From positions 1 to 44,969 of the forward strand of contig CACDFZ010000003.1 of NCBI GenBank assembly GCA_902552185.1: 44,969 nucleotides of DNA. Reading direction: 5' to 3'. The stretch comes from an uncultured Pelagibacteraceae bacterium. GTDB taxonomy: Bacteria > Pseudomonadota > Alphaproteobacteria > Pelagibacterales > Pelagibacteraceae. Positions within the stretch are counted from its first letter, which is position 1. Each line of letters begins with the position of its first letter. A program made the position numbers and the translations under genes. Below the pieces are notes generated by a model. It was not told the DNA's origin. It searched no databases and worked only from the letters and a program-made list of their open reading frames with translations. This document shows positions 18,598-27,589 of the stretch, piece after piece.

Positions 18598-19351
18598 TAT
18601 CTTTTTTTTCTATTAATCTTACAGTTATAATAGATAATTCATATAACAATAACAAAGGTAATGCTAAACCTATTTGAGTAATTGGGTCTGGTGGCGTTAA
18701 GATAGCAGCTGCAGCAAAAATAATAACCACAAAATACTTTCTTCTTTCTTTAAGATATTTTGAGTCTACTACCCCAATTCTTGCTAACAAGCTTAAAACC
18801 ACTGGAAGTTGAAAACTTATTCCAAAAGCAAATATTAAGCGCATGACAAGAGATAAATATTCATTAACTTTTGCCTCTAATTGAATTGCTAATGAACCAG
18901 AGTCTTGAATGCTTTCAAATCCAAGAAAAAATTTTATCGCTAAAGGCATTATAAAATAATAAACAAGCATTCCTCCAAAAACAAAAAGTATTGGTGTAGC
19001 AATTAAATAAGGTAGCAAAGCTTTTTTTTCATTTGCATAAAGTCCCGGAGCAATAAACTTCCAAATTTGACTTAAAAAAATTGGACTAGTAATAAAAATT
19101 GAAGCAAAGAACGCTACCTTAAGATAAGTTAAAAATGCCTCGTGTAAGGCAGTGAATATTAATCTTCGGTCAAGATTATTTTCTAAAACTGCATCTGAGT
19201 AAGGTTTAACTAAAAATCTATATATTTCTTCTGAAAAAAAATAACAAACTATAAATGATATGATTAAAAAAATGAATGATTTTACCAATCTCGATCTTAA
19301 CTCAGACAAATGACTAACAAAAGTATTTTGACTTTCTTGCTTTTTACTCAT
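18590..19351 (-). CDS. tatC: Twin-arginine translocase subunit TatC
   Basis: Six-helix membrane protein that binds twin-arginine signal peptides of folded cargo. 253 residues. The N-terminal signature FVSHLSELRSRLVKS, the AFLTYLKVAFFASIF segment and PLAIKFFLGF, FGISFQLPVVLSLLARIG and LTPPDPITQIGLALPLLLLYE match the family. Overlaps tatB by eight bases upstream and serS by eight bases downstream. A possible Tat substrate, the M48 protease at 4771, is in the same window. Confidence 0.97.
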   Translation of the reverse strand: MSKKQESQNTFVSHLSELRSRLVKSFIFLIISFIVCYFFSEEIYRFLVKPYSDAVLENNLDRRLIFTALHEAFLTYLKVAFFASIFITSPIFLSQIWKFIAPGLYANEKKALLPYLIATPILFVFGGMLVYYFIMPLAIKFFLGFESIQDSGSLAIQLEAKVNEYLSLVMRLIFAFGISFQLPVVLSLLARIGVVDSKYLKERRKYFVVIIFAAAAILTPPDPITQIGLALPLLLLYELSIITVRLIEKKDNA

Positions 19352-19550
19352 CAGATTTATCTTTCTTATTGTTGTCTTCCTCTAAATTTGTAATTTCATT
19401 GACGTTTTTTTGAACATCGGAAAAATATCTTTTAATAGACCCAACCCATGAGCCTATTTTCTTTAAAACAATCGGGAAATCTTTGGGTCCAATTACAAGA
19501 ATTGCAACTATTATTATTACAAGTAATTCAAACCAACCAATCTGTGGCAT
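19344..19550 (-). CDS. tatB: Twin-arginine translocase subunit TatB
   Basis: A 68-residue protein with one N-terminal helix (FELLVIIIVAILVIGPKDFP), the Gly-Pro hinge typical of TatB, and an amphipathic helix (LKKIGSWVGSIKRYFSDV). This is far shorter than E. coli TatB (171 residues) because the variable tail is almost gone. Its position between tatA and tatC and the IGPKDFP hinge distinguish it from TatA. Confidence 0.93.
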   Translation of the reverse strand: MPQIGWFELLVIIIVAILVIGPKDFPIVLKKIGSWVGSIKRYFSDVQKNVNEITNLEEDNNKKDKSDE

Positions 19551-19555
19551 TTAAA

Positions 19556-19744
19556 TTAATTACTATTAGAATTATTTTTATCTTCTGTGTCTTTATTTGA
19601 TGAGTCTGGATTTTCTGAAATACCTTTTTTAAAACTTTTAATACCTTTTGCGACATCTCCCATTAAATCAGAGATTTTACCTCGCCCAAATAAAAGGACC
19701 ACTAGTACAACTACGATAGCAATTTGCCAAAAACCAATACTCAT
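19556..19744 (-). CDS. tatA: Twin-arginine translocase subunit TatA
   Basis: A 62-residue pore-forming subunit: one membrane helix ([20 protein letters not shown]), with the FG hinge, then the amphipathic helix [16 protein letters not shown] and a hydrophilic tail. GRGKI replaces the more common GTKKL. First gene of tatA-tatB-tatC-serS. It follows scpB by 40 bases. Confidence 0.95.
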   Translation of the reverse strand: MSIGFWQIAIVVVLVVLLFGRGKISDLMGDVAKGIKSFKKGISENPDSSNKDTEDKNNSNSN

Positions 19745-19750
19745 AACGAT

Positions 19751-19756
19751 CTTATA
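19751..19756 (-). promoter_or_regulatory. tatA: Candidate tatA -10 box
   Basis: The minus strand reads TATAAG here, ending six bases before the tatA ATG. The 40-base scpB-tatA gap is the largest in this stretch, so this could be a near-leaderless internal promoter for tatABC-serS. Weak evidence without a -35 match. Confidence 0.3.
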
Positions 19757-19784
19757 TACAATAATTTAAGCTAAATAAATAACT

Positions 19785-20468
19785 TTATTCAGTCAATTTT
19801 TCACTATCATCTATGACACTTTCAATATCTGAGTATATATCCTCTTTAGTTTTAGATGATTGCTCTGAAAAAAACTTGCTAGTACCGAATATTGAAGAAT
19901 TAACGGCTGAAGTATCAATTAATCCGGCAGTTCCTAATTCGTCAATAGTTGGCAAATCAGATAGTTTTTGAATATTAAAATGATTTAAAAAATTTTCAGT
20001 TGTTACGTACTGAATTGGTTTTCCAGGAATATTTTTTCGACCGGCGGGTCTCACCCAATCCAACTCCATTAATATTTCAATGGTATTTGAACCAAATGCT
20101 ACACCTCGTATTTGTTCAATCTCAGATCTAGTAACAGGTTGATGATAAACAATTATTGATAGTGTTTCTATTGTTGCTTTTGATAGTTTTTTTTGTGTTG
20201 ATTTTTGCAGTGCCATTGTATTTGAAAGATCTGATGCTGTTCTAAATGACCATTTGTTTCTTATGCAAACCAAATTTATACCTCTTAATTTATAGTCATT
20301 TTGAATTTTTTCTAATATTTTTTTTATATTAGTTGCATTTTGAAGCCTTTTTTCAATAGTTTCTAAATCTAAAGGTTCTGAAGCTGCAAACAAAATTGCT
20401 TCAACTTTTCTTTCAATCTTTGAAATAGAACTAGGAAATTTAATTATATTATTATTCTTTTTTTTCAT
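19785..20468 (-). CDS. scpB: Segregation and condensation protein ScpB
   Basis: Winged-helix subunit of the Smc-ScpAB condensin, which compacts and separates chromosomes. 227 residues. IERKVEAILFAASEPLDLETIEKRL, LSKATIETLSIIVYHQPVTRSEIEQIRGV and NIPGKPIQYVTTENFLNHF are family motifs. It overlaps scpA by four bases. The C-terminal 50 residues are acidic and low in complexity. Confidence 0.95.
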   Translation of the reverse strand: MKKKNNNIIKFPSSISKIERKVEAILFAASEPLDLETIEKRLQNATNIKKILEKIQNDYKLRGINLVCIRNKWSFRTASDLSNTMALQKSTQKKLSKATIETLSIIVYHQPVTRSEIEQIRGVAFGSNTIEILMELDWVRPAGRKNIPGKPIQYVTTENFLNHFNIQKLSDLPTIDELGTAGLIDTSAVNSSIFGTSKFFSEQSSKTKEDIYSDIESVIDDSEKLTE

Positions 20469-21205
20469 TTATTTTTTTTTATCAAGATATCATCAAAAGT
20501 TTTTTTTTGCATTAAATTGATGATTCCCTCTTTCGTAAGTTCTAAACTAGCAGCAAATATGCCTGACAAACCTGTTCTTTTTTTTTGAGGATTTTCTTTA
20601 TAACTTTCAGGTATTAATTCAACGATATTTTTCCAGTCATTAAGATTATCTAATTGATTTTTAATATTATTTATTCCTTGCTCAGTAGTTAAAACTGGTA
20701 ACTTAGGAATATTTACTCTTTGAAAGGATATTTGAGCATTAATATTTGCATATGTCTTTAATAATTCATATAAACTTACTTCATAAACTGGAGTATAAAT
20801 AGATTTTATTCCTCCACGCATTCCTCTAAAAAATATATCTTTACCTATTCTTTTTCTTTTTAGCAATTGATCTGAAAGAAGTCTTATTAGTTCAAGTTTT
20901 TTTAATTGTAATTTCAATCGTTCGGCAACTTCAAAAGCTTTAAAATCGTCATCTTCGTCTTCTGGTAATAGTAATTTAGATTTTAAATAAGCTAACCAAG
21001 TAGCCATTAATAAAAATTCAGATGCTGTTTCCAAATTTAAATTTTTATTGTTCTTTACAAATTCTAAAAACTGATCAGCCAATTTAGTAATTGATATATT
21101 TGCAAGATCAACTTTTTGGTTTTTAGCTAAATCAAGAAGTACTTCCAAAGGACCGGTGTAATTCGGTATGTCAATAGAAAATGAATTGTTTAACTTCGAC
21201 TCCAT
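20465..21205 (-). CDS. scpA: Segregation and condensation protein ScpA
   Basis: Kleisin subunit of the Smc-ScpAB complex. 246 residues. The N-terminal kleisin motif YTGPLEVLLDLAKNQKVDLANISI and the LLMATWLAYLKSKLLLPEDE helix are diagnostic, and the C-terminal winged helix ends with FAASLELTKEGII. It follows nagZ by 8 bases and overlaps scpB by four. Confidence 0.96.
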   Translation of the reverse strand: MESKLNNSFSIDIPNYTGPLEVLLDLAKNQKVDLANISITKLADQFLEFVKNNKNLNLETASEFLLMATWLAYLKSKLLLPEDEDDDFKAFEVAERLKLQLKKLELIRLLSDQLLKRKRIGKDIFFRGMRGGIKSIYTPVYEVSLYELLKTYANINAQISFQRVNIPKLPVLTTEQGINNIKNQLDNLNDWKNIVELIPESYKENPQKKRTGLSGIFAASLELTKEGIINLMQKKTFDDILIKKNK

Positions 21206-21213
21206 GCTAAATC

Positions 21214-22161
21214 TTATCTTAAAAATTTATAAAATTCTGAAGTTTTTTTCTTAGTAAATTCATCTATAGGTGGAATTTTTTTAAGTAATTTTAACGATTC
21301 TGCAGATCTTCCTTGGCAATACAGAGTTAAATTACAACCAGCTCTTAAAGCTTTTAAAGCATTTTTTGTGATATCATGTTTGAGTGATTTCATACTGATA
21401 TCATCTGATATAATTACTCCTTTATAACCAATTTTTTTTCTAATGATATTTCTAATTATTATTGGCGAATGTGTGGCGCAATTTTTGCTATCAATTTTTT
21501 TATACAAAATATGAGCAGTCATAGCAAATAATGATTTAGTTTTCTTAAAACACTTAAAATCGTTTTTAATTAGGTATTTTAAATCCTTGTTAACTACTGG
21601 TAATTTTTTATGTGAATCTATTTTGGATAAACCGTGCCCAGGAATATGTTTGATAACAGTTGCTATTTTATTTAATTTACAAACGTCTATGCAAATATTT
21701 GAAAGTGTTTTGATAGTCTTTATTTTTGAAGAGTAAACTCTGCTTTTTAAAAATTTATGTGTAAATTTATATAGCCTATCCAAGACCGGAATAGTATTTA
21801 TATTAATTCCCAGAAAATTTAAATTAATACATATCTCTTTTAAGTAGTATTTATATATATTAGACCCAAATCTTTGATTTAAATCAAAAATTTCACCGAA
21901 ATACTTTTGTGAAAATTTTTTATTGTTTATAATATTTTGTAGTCTGGAAACATCACCGCCTTCTTCATCTATTAAAATTGGGTATTTTTTATCTCTAGTA
22001 ATTTTTTTAATTGATAAAATTAACTTTTTTAACTGGCAAAAATCTTTTATATTTCTTTTAAAAAGTATAACTCCCCAAGGTATATACTTTTTAAAAATAT
22101 TAATTTCAGTTTTTGTAAGTTTGTAACCACTTAAACTTATTATGATAGCTTTCTTGACCAT
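21214..22161 (-). CDS. nagZ: Beta-N-acetylhexosaminidase NagZ (GH3)
   Basis: Cytosolic glycoside hydrolase family 3 enzyme that removes GlcNAc from anhydromuropeptides during cell-wall recycling. 315 residues. The NagZ-specific catalytic loop is present as KHIPGHGLSKIDSHKKLP (171-188), with the Asp-His pair at 182 and 184. The nucleophile motif is ISDDISMKSL (Asp253/Asp254), and DEEGGDVSRL matches the substrate pocket. Gene order small-membrane-protein-nagZ-scpA-scpB-tatA is common in alphaproteobacteria. Confidence 0.94.
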   Translation of the reverse strand: MVKKAIIISLSGYKLTKTEINIFKKYIPWGVILFKRNIKDFCQLKKLILSIKKITRDKKYPILIDEEGGDVSRLQNIINNKKFSQKYFGEIFDLNQRFGSNIYKYYLKEICINLNFLGININTIPVLDRLYKFTHKFLKSRVYSSKIKTIKTLSNICIDVCKLNKIATVIKHIPGHGLSKIDSHKKLPVVNKDLKYLIKNDFKCFKKTKSLFAMTAHILYKKIDSKNCATHSPIIIRNIIRKKIGYKGVIISDDISMKSLKHDITKNALKALRAGCNLTLYCQGRSAESLKLLKKIPPIDEFTKKKTSEFYKFLR

Positions 22162-22163
22162 TT

Positions 22164-22424
22164 TTATTTAAAAAGTTCCCAAAAACTTCTTTTAAAATTT
22201 TGTTCATTTGAGTTATCGAACCCAGAGTTAAATTCGATTACATCATTTGTGTCATTTGGTAGAATTGGTAAAACAGAGGTGCTTTTAAGTATTTTCGACT
22301 CTAAATTTTCTCTATTTTTTTTCACAGTGCTTATGTTCTTGTCTGATACATAATAATTGAATGTGAAAATAAAAAAAGAGAATATTATGATAGCTATCAA
22401 AAACCTTACTATATTATTCATCAT
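22164..22424 (-). CDS. Small single-pass membrane protein, unknown
   Basis: An 86-residue protein not recognised by sequence. It has one N-terminal membrane helix (about residues 7-27), then a polar, Asn/Ser/Lys-rich tail of about 60 residues with a short NDTNDVIEFNSGFD acidic stretch. In many alphaproteobacteria the gene between argS/dgt and nagZ is a SPOR-domain membrane protein, whose architecture is an N-terminal helix, a linker and a C-terminal SPOR domain. This protein could be its helix and linker after loss of the SPOR domain. Its start overlaps argS by one base and nagZ follows after 2 bases, so it is retained inside a working operon. Confidence 0.7.
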   Translation of the reverse strand: MMNNIVRFLIAIIIFSFFIFTFNYYVSDKNISTVKKNRENLESKILKSTSVLPILPNDTNDVIEFNSGFDNSNEQNFKRSFWELFK

Positions 22425-24139
22425 TACATTTTATCAGGTAAGGAAACATTTAAAATACCCATTCCATTTTTAAGCACTAAAAGTAAAAGACTTATAATTG
22501 TCAAAATATTATTAGCTATTTTCCCATTTTTTATAAATTTATATTTTTCGTCTTCATTGCCTTTGCTCCAATAGGAATGAAAAAGAGTAGCTAACTCATA
22601 TAGATAAAAAGGTATTCGGTGAGGCTCATATTTAAGCGAAGAAATCTTTACAACTTTTGGCCATTCAAAAATTTTTCTTAATATTTCTCTTTCATACTTA
22701 TTAAAATCTTTATCTATTTTTACAATCTTTTGTTTAAGCGAGGTATTATTAGTTGATCTCAATAGAGATTGAATTCTAGCATGACAATACTGGACGTAAT
22801 AAACTGGATTATCTTTGCTTTTTTCCAAAACTTTATCAAAATCAAAATCGAGTTCAACGTCATTACTCCTATTCAGCATCATAAATCTAATTGAATCTTT
22901 ATTAACTTCAGACAATAAATCATTTACTGAGATAAATTCTCCAGATCTTTTCGACATCTTAAAAGGCTCTCCCTTTTTAAATAATTTAACAAGCTGGCAA
23001 ACTTTACATTCTAAAATTATTTTATTTTGAGAAAGTGCTTTAACAGCACTTTCAATCCTTTTAATATAACCCGTGTGGTCTGCTCCCAAAATATTAATTA
23101 ATTTATCGTAATTTCTTGAAACTTTATTAAAGTGATAAGCTATATCATTTGCAAAGTATGTCCATGATCCATCATTTTTCTGTAAAGCCCGATCAGAATC
23201 ATCGCCAAATAAAGTTGACTTAAATAAAAGTCTTTTGGTCTTTTTCCAATTTTTTATTTCTTCACCTTTTGGAGGATCTAAATAACCTTCATCGACGTAA
23301 TTCGTTTTTTTGAGGAGATTAATTGCTTTATCCAGTGTTTTTGACTCAACTACCGATTTTTCTGAAACAAAATTGTCATGAGATATTCCAAGCATGCTCA
23401 AATCAGATTTGATCATTTTCATCGAAAGATTTAAAGCTTCCAACTGCAAAAATTCATATTCATCATCAAAGTTTTTAAATTCAGATTTTCTTTTCTTCTG
23501 TATACTATCAGCAATCTCAATAATATATTCCCCGGGATATAATGATTTGTCATTTGGAAATTTTTCGTTGTATTTAATTTCCCTTATTCTTAAATAAACA
23601 GATTTTAAAAAATTTGTAATCTGACCTCCATAATCATTAATATAATATTCTTTAGTTACTTTATTGCCATTAAACTTCAAAAGATTTGATAATGTGTCAC
23701 CAAATACTGCCCCTCTACAATGTCCTACATGCATAGGACCTGTAGGGTTCGCAGAGACAAATTCTATGTTGTAATTTTTGCTGTCTTTCTGAGATCCAAA
23801 TTTTTCATTTTTTTTTAAAATATTATTTATAATTAAAGTTATTGCATCATTTTTAAGGGTAATATTTAAAAAACCAGGGCCTGCGATTTCAATGTCTTTA
23901 AAGTCTTTTATGTTTTTTTCTAACAATTTTTTTATATTTTTTCCTAACGTAATAGGATTACATTTATTTTGTTTAGCTAAAATTAAAACTACATTACTTG
24001 AGATATCACAGTCAAAATTTGGTGGAGGCTTTTCTAAATTAATCCCTTTATAGTTTTCTATCTTATTGATGCCTAATTCTTTGTAATGATGATTAATATT
24101 TTCTAGTATGGATTTAAGATAATTTTCAAAAATGTTCAT
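22424..24139 (-). CDS. argS: Arginine--tRNA ligase
   Basis: Class I synthetase charging tRNA-Arg. 571 residues. The HIGH motif is NPTGPMHVGHCRGAVFGD and the KMSKS-equivalent is FKMSKRSGEF. The N-terminal additional domain (VVLILAKQNKCNPITLGKNI) and the C-terminal DALR anticodon-binding domain (YVQYCHARIQSLLR, LYELATLFHSYWSKG) are present. It overlaps dgt by four bases upstream. A tRNA-Arg(UCU) lies at 41241. Confidence 0.97.
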   Translation of the reverse strand: MNIFENYLKSILENINHHYKELGINKIENYKGINLEKPPPNFDCDISSNVVLILAKQNKCNPITLGKNIKKLLEKNIKDFKDIEIAGPGFLNITLKNDAITLIINNILKKNEKFGSQKDSKNYNIEFVSANPTGPMHVGHCRGAVFGDTLSNLLKFNGNKVTKEYYINDYGGQITNFLKSVYLRIREIKYNEKFPNDKSLYPGEYIIEIADSIQKKRKSEFKNFDDEYEFLQLEALNLSMKMIKSDLSMLGISHDNFVSEKSVVESKTLDKAINLLKKTNYVDEGYLDPPKGEEIKNWKKTKRLLFKSTLFGDDSDRALQKNDGSWTYFANDIAYHFNKVSRNYDKLINILGADHTGYIKRIESAVKALSQNKIILECKVCQLVKLFKKGEPFKMSKRSGEFISVNDLLSEVNKDSIRFMMLNRSNDVELDFDFDKVLEKSKDNPVYYVQYCHARIQSLLRSTNNTSLKQKIVKIDKDFNKYEREILRKIFEWPKVVKISSLKYEPHRIPFYLYELATLFHSYWSKGNEDEKYKFIKNGKIANNILTIISLLLLVLKNGMGILNVSLPDKM

Positions 24140-25266
24140 TTTATTTTATTATATAGATTTATTGCATATCTATCAGTCATTCCAGCTATAAAATCACATA
24201 TTGATCTTTCTATATCAGCATTATTTGATTTATCAATTTTAATATATTTTTTTGGGTTTTTTTTAATTATAAAAAACAATTTTTTTACAATTTTTTTCCC
24301 TAAATTAGTTTTGTGGATAACATTTTTATTGTAGTACATATTTTTTTTTAAAAATTTTTTGATGTTTATATCAAATTTTTTCATCTTATTTGAAAAACAA
24401 ACTAGAGGGTATTTTGATTTATAAATGTCCTTTACCGATTTTATTTTATTTTTTTTAATATTTTTTTGTGTGTTGAAAATGACATCTCTTACCATTTCAT
24501 CAATTATTTCTCTTACTATTTGTCTTAAAACAATATCATGAGGATATTTTTTAATTTTATTAATGTGTTTTTTTAATAAAACATTTAAAATCGGAATTCT
24601 TTTAATATCATTTAATTTGAACAAATTTGCCTTTAACCCGTCCTCCAAATCATGGCTATTGTAAGCTATATCATCTGAAATAGAGGCTATCTGTGCTTCT
24701 AAACTAGGGCTGTTATTAAAATTAATTTTTTGTTTGAAAAAGTTTTTTCCTAAAATCTTATTATATTTTATTTTGTTTTTTATGGGGCCATTGTGCTTAA
24801 CAAGTCCATCTAAAGTTTCAATTGATAAATTTAACCCCTTAAAATTATAATATCTGTTTTCAAGAAGCGTTACTATTCTTACAGTTTGTATATTATGGTC
24901 AAAACCACCGTTTCTTTTCATGCATTCATTTAAAGCTTCTTCACCGGCATGGCCAAAAGGTGTGTGGCCTAGATCATGTGCTAAACTTAATGTTTCAGTT
25001 AAATCCTCGTTAAGGTTAAAATATTTTGCTAGAGTTCTGGCTATCTGAGATACTTCAAGAGAATGTGTAATTCTTGTTCTGTAATGATCTCCTGTTGTAT
25101 TAACAAATACTTGGGTTTTATGTTTTAGTCTTCTGAAAGCTGTGGAGTGTAGTATTCTATCTCTATCTCGTTGGTATGGTGACCTCAATTTACTCTTATT
25201 TTCAAAATAGAATCTTCCTTTAGATTTGATAGAGGTCGATAAATTTGAGATTGTATTGCTTTGCAT
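24136..25266 (-). CDS. dgt: dGTPase-like HD-domain phosphohydrolase
   Basis: A 376-residue deoxyguanosinetriphosphate triphosphohydrolase-like protein, which splits dNTPs to nucleosides and triphosphate. The HD-domain metal ligands are visible: His68 (RITHSLEVSQIAR), His97-Asp98 (LAHDLGHTPFGHAGE), and an Asp in ISDDIAYNSHDLEDG. The N-terminal SPYQRDRDRILHSTAFRRL is typical of the family. It heads the argS operon and is divergent from erpA with 31 bases between starts, a layout common to alphaproteobacteria. Confidence 0.94.
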   Translation of the reverse strand: MQSNTISNLSTSIKSKGRFYFENKSKLRSPYQRDRDRILHSTAFRRLKHKTQVFVNTTGDHYRTRITHSLEVSQIARTLAKYFNLNEDLTETLSLAHDLGHTPFGHAGEEALNECMKRNGGFDHNIQTVRIVTLLENRYYNFKGLNLSIETLDGLVKHNGPIKNKIKYNKILGKNFFKQKINFNNSPSLEAQIASISDDIAYNSHDLEDGLKANLFKLNDIKRIPILNVLLKKHINKIKKYPHDIVLRQIVREIIDEMVRDVIFNTQKNIKKNKIKSVKDIYKSKYPLVCFSNKMKKFDINIKKFLKKNMYYNKNVIHKTNLGKKIVKKLFFIIKKNPKKYIKIDKSNNADIERSICDFIAGMTDRYAINLYNKIK

Positions 25267-25289
25267 AAAACTATATTAAAATATATACT
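25261..25289 (+). promoter_or_regulatory. erpA: Candidate erpA promoter, leaderless type
   Basis: TTGCAT at 25261-25266, exactly 17 bases, then TATACT at 25284-25289, then eight bases to the erpA ATG at 25298. The -35 covers the dgt start codon on the other strand. The predicted RNA start falls at or next to the ATG, so the mRNA may have no leader and no ribosome site. Confidence 0.5.
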
Positions 25290-25297
25290 ACATAATA

Positions 25298-25615
25298 ATG
25301 ACAAAAAAAATTGTATTTACAGATAAAGCTAAAGATCAAATTCAAAAAATAACTAGTGAATCTAAGTCTAAAAAGTATTTTAGAATTTCTGTTAAAGGTG
25401 GTGGGTGCTCTGGATTTAAGTATAGTTTTAGTTTTGACGACTCGAAAAAAGTTGATGATGTAGAGTTTGAAAATACATTAATTGATAAGTCTTCATTGGA
25501 CATTATCAATGGTTCAACTATTGATTTTAAAGTTGAAATGATTGGTGAGTCATTTGTGATAAGCAATCCTAAAGCTACGGCTTCCTGCGGTTGTGGTTTG
25601 TCATTTTCTGTCTAA
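25298..25615 (+). CDS. erpA: Iron-sulfur cluster insertion protein ErpA
   Basis: A-type Fe-S carrier of 105 residues delivering clusters to apo-enzymes. The three cluster ligands are present as Cys37 (GGGCSGF) and Cys97/Cys99 (the CGCG near the C-terminus). The gene neighbourhood dgt/erpA/xthA favours ErpA over IscA. The stop TAA shares its last A with the xthA ATG. Confidence 0.93.
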   Translation: MTKKIVFTDKAKDQIQKITSESKSKKYFRISVKGGGCSGFKYSFSFDDSKKVDDVEFENTLIDKSSLDIINGSTIDFKVEMIGESFVISNPKATASCGCGLSFSV

Positions 25616-26391
25616 TGAAAATTATCTCATGGAATGTTAATTCTGTAAGAGCAAGAATAGACAATATTACAAAATATATAAAAGACGACAAACCAGATAT
25701 ACTTCTTCTTCAGGAAATTAAAACTCAAGATGAAAATTTTCCTTATGAGAATTTTGAAAATATTGGTTATAACTCTTATATTTTTGGTCAAAAAAGCTAT
25801 AACGGCGTAGCAATAATTTCAAAATTACCTATAAAAAATATTTCAAAAGATTTTATAAAAGACGAAAAAAAACAAGCTAGGGTTATAAATGGTGAAATCC
25901 AATTAAAGAAAAAAAAGATAGAAATTATAAACATCTATGTGCCTAATGGAAATCCTATTGATACAGAAAAGTATGAATATAAAAAAAATTGGTTAAAAAA
26001 ATTCATAGCACAAGTTAAAAAAAAGATTTTGTCAGGTTCAAATATTATTATTGCTGGTGACTTCAATATTATTCCCGAAGAAATTGATGTATATGATTTT
26101 AAAAGATACGAGAACGACGCTTTAGGAAGATTAGAGATTAGAAAAAAATTTAGGGAATTATTAAATATTGGTTTTGTTGATGTTTATCGAATTAAAAATA
26201 AGAAAAAACAAGAATATACGTTTTGGGACTATTTCGCTGGATCTTGGCAAAAAAATTATGGAATGAGAATTGATCATTTTTTGTTATCAAATAATTTAAT
26301 AGAAAATATTTCATCAATTAATATAAATAAAAAACCTAGGTCAAAATTAAAACCGTCTGATCATACACCAATTGAACTTATAATTAACTAG
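25615..26391 (+). CDS. xthA: Exodeoxyribonuclease III
   Basis: Exo III/AP endonuclease of base-excision repair, 258 residues from ATG 25615, which shares a base with the erpA stop; the reading frame stays open upstream into erpA but the MKIISWNVNSVRARI start is the family N-terminus. Catalytic motifs: LLLQEIKTQDENFP (metal-binding Glu), IIAGDFNI (Asp/Asn), and SDHTPIEL (catalytic His). NGVAIISK is also typical. Convergent with manC, overlapping by eight bases. Confidence 0.96.
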   Translation: MKIISWNVNSVRARIDNITKYIKDDKPDILLLQEIKTQDENFPYENFENIGYNSYIFGQKSYNGVAIISKLPIKNISKDFIKDEKKQARVINGEIQLKKKKIEIINIYVPNGNPIDTEKYEYKKNWLKKFIAQVKKKILSGSNIIIAGDFNIIPEEIDVYDFKRYENDALGRLEIRKKFRELLNIGFVDVYRIKNKKKQEYTFWDYFAGSWQKNYGMRIDHFLLSNNLIENISSININKKPRSKLKPSDHTPIELIIN

Positions 26392-27589
26392 CTCTACCGT
26401 AAATATCTTCAAATCTAACTATATCACTTTCTTTAAGAATTGAGCCTAATTGAGCTTCCATAACTTTTGCTAACTTTTTATCTGGATTTTGAATTCTATG
26501 AACTGCTCCCCTAGGAATAAAAATTGTATCATTCTTTTTTTTGGAATAAAATTTTTTATTTAGTTCAATCTTTGGATTTCCTTTTGTTATAACCCAATGT
26601 TCCGATCTATGAAAATGTTTTTGTAAACTTAAAATTCCTTTTGGTTTAATAAATAATTCTTTTATTAAAAAATTGTTTCCTTTATATAAGTTAGTATAAC
26701 CACCCCAAGGTCTAAAAAAAGTATTATTTCTTTTGTAGTATTTTTTTTTATTCTTATTAAACATTAAAAGAATTTCTTTCCAACTGCCCATGTCTGACCA
26801 AACTATATCAAGTTTAATTGCTCTGATATCTTTTGTTTGTTCTAAAATAGCGAAATCAAAAGATTTTGATGAATTTTTATTAAATTTTTTTTTACTTAAA
26901 TAATAAGTATTTTTTTTAATTTTTGCTTTTTGAACAGCTTGAGACGTATTTAAAAACATTTTTTTTTGATATTTTTTAAAATTATTTATAACTGAATCTT
27001 TTCTAATTAAAAACATACCTGAATTCCAATATCCACCTTGATTAATAAGTTTCTTAGCTTTTTTTATATTTGGTTTTTCTATAAATCTATTTACTTTATT
27101 TTTCCCTCCTTTTAATTTTGAGGTTATAAAATATCCATATTGATCTGATGGTGAATTAGGTTTAATGCCAAAAATAAAAATATTATTTTCGTTTAAATTC
27201 TTTATGTTTTGCTTGATTTTTTTGTTAAATTCATTTGAATTTTCTATTAAATGATCTGCCGATAAAAAAATTATCGGTTGTTTATTTGGAATGTCCTCTA
27301 TTAGAGAGGCTGAAAGAATAGCTGGAGCTGTGTTTTTTTTAATTGGTTCTAAAACAATACTGTATTTTTTAAAATTTTTCTTTTTTAGGTGTTTTTTCAC
27401 TTCTTTTAGATATTTTGAATTTGTACTTATTATTGGAGCATCAAATATTGGTGACTTAATTCTGTCCAACGTTTTTCCTAATAGTGTCCATCCTCCGAAG
27501 TCAATAAACTGTTTAGCTTGATTTCTAATTTTATCAGGCCATAGTCTGGTCCCTGCTCCACCACATAAAATAACTGGTCTAATCTTCAT
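26384..27589 (-). CDS. manC: Mannose-1-phosphate guanylyltransferase, cupin-fused type
   Basis: Makes GDP-mannose from mannose-1-phosphate and GTP. 401 residues, shorter than the usual 460-480. The nucleotidyltransferase start VILCGGAGTRLWP is followed by FLSADHLI, ASP-containing LDIVWSDMGSWKEI, and FIEKPN. The C-terminal cupin (about residues 290-395) has RPWGGYTNLY, KPKGILSLQKHFHRSEHWVI, and FIPRGAVHRIQNP, resembling the ManC/AlgA mannose-6-phosphate isomerase domain. It follows ilvD by a one-base overlap, with no other sugar-nucleotide genes nearby. GDP-mannose would feed surface polysaccharide made elsewhere. Confidence 0.92.
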   Translation of the reverse strand: MKIRPVILCGGAGTRLWPDKIRNQAKQFIDFGGWTLLGKTLDRIKSPIFDAPIISTNSKYLKEVKKHLKKKNFKKYSIVLEPIKKNTAPAILSASLIEDIPNKQPIIFLSADHLIENSNEFNKKIKQNIKNLNENNIFIFGIKPNSPSDQYGYFITSKLKGGKNKVNRFIEKPNIKKAKKLINQGGYWNSGMFLIRKDSVINNFKKYQKKMFLNTSQAVQKAKIKKNTYYLSKKKFNKNSSKSFDFAILEQTKDIRAIKLDIVWSDMGSWKEILLMFNKNKKKYYKRNNTFFRPWGGYTNLYKGNNFLIKELFIKPKGILSLQKHFHRSEHWVITKGNPKIELNKKFYSKKKNDTIFIPRGAVHRIQNPDKKLAKVMEAQLGSILKESDIVRFEDIYGRAS

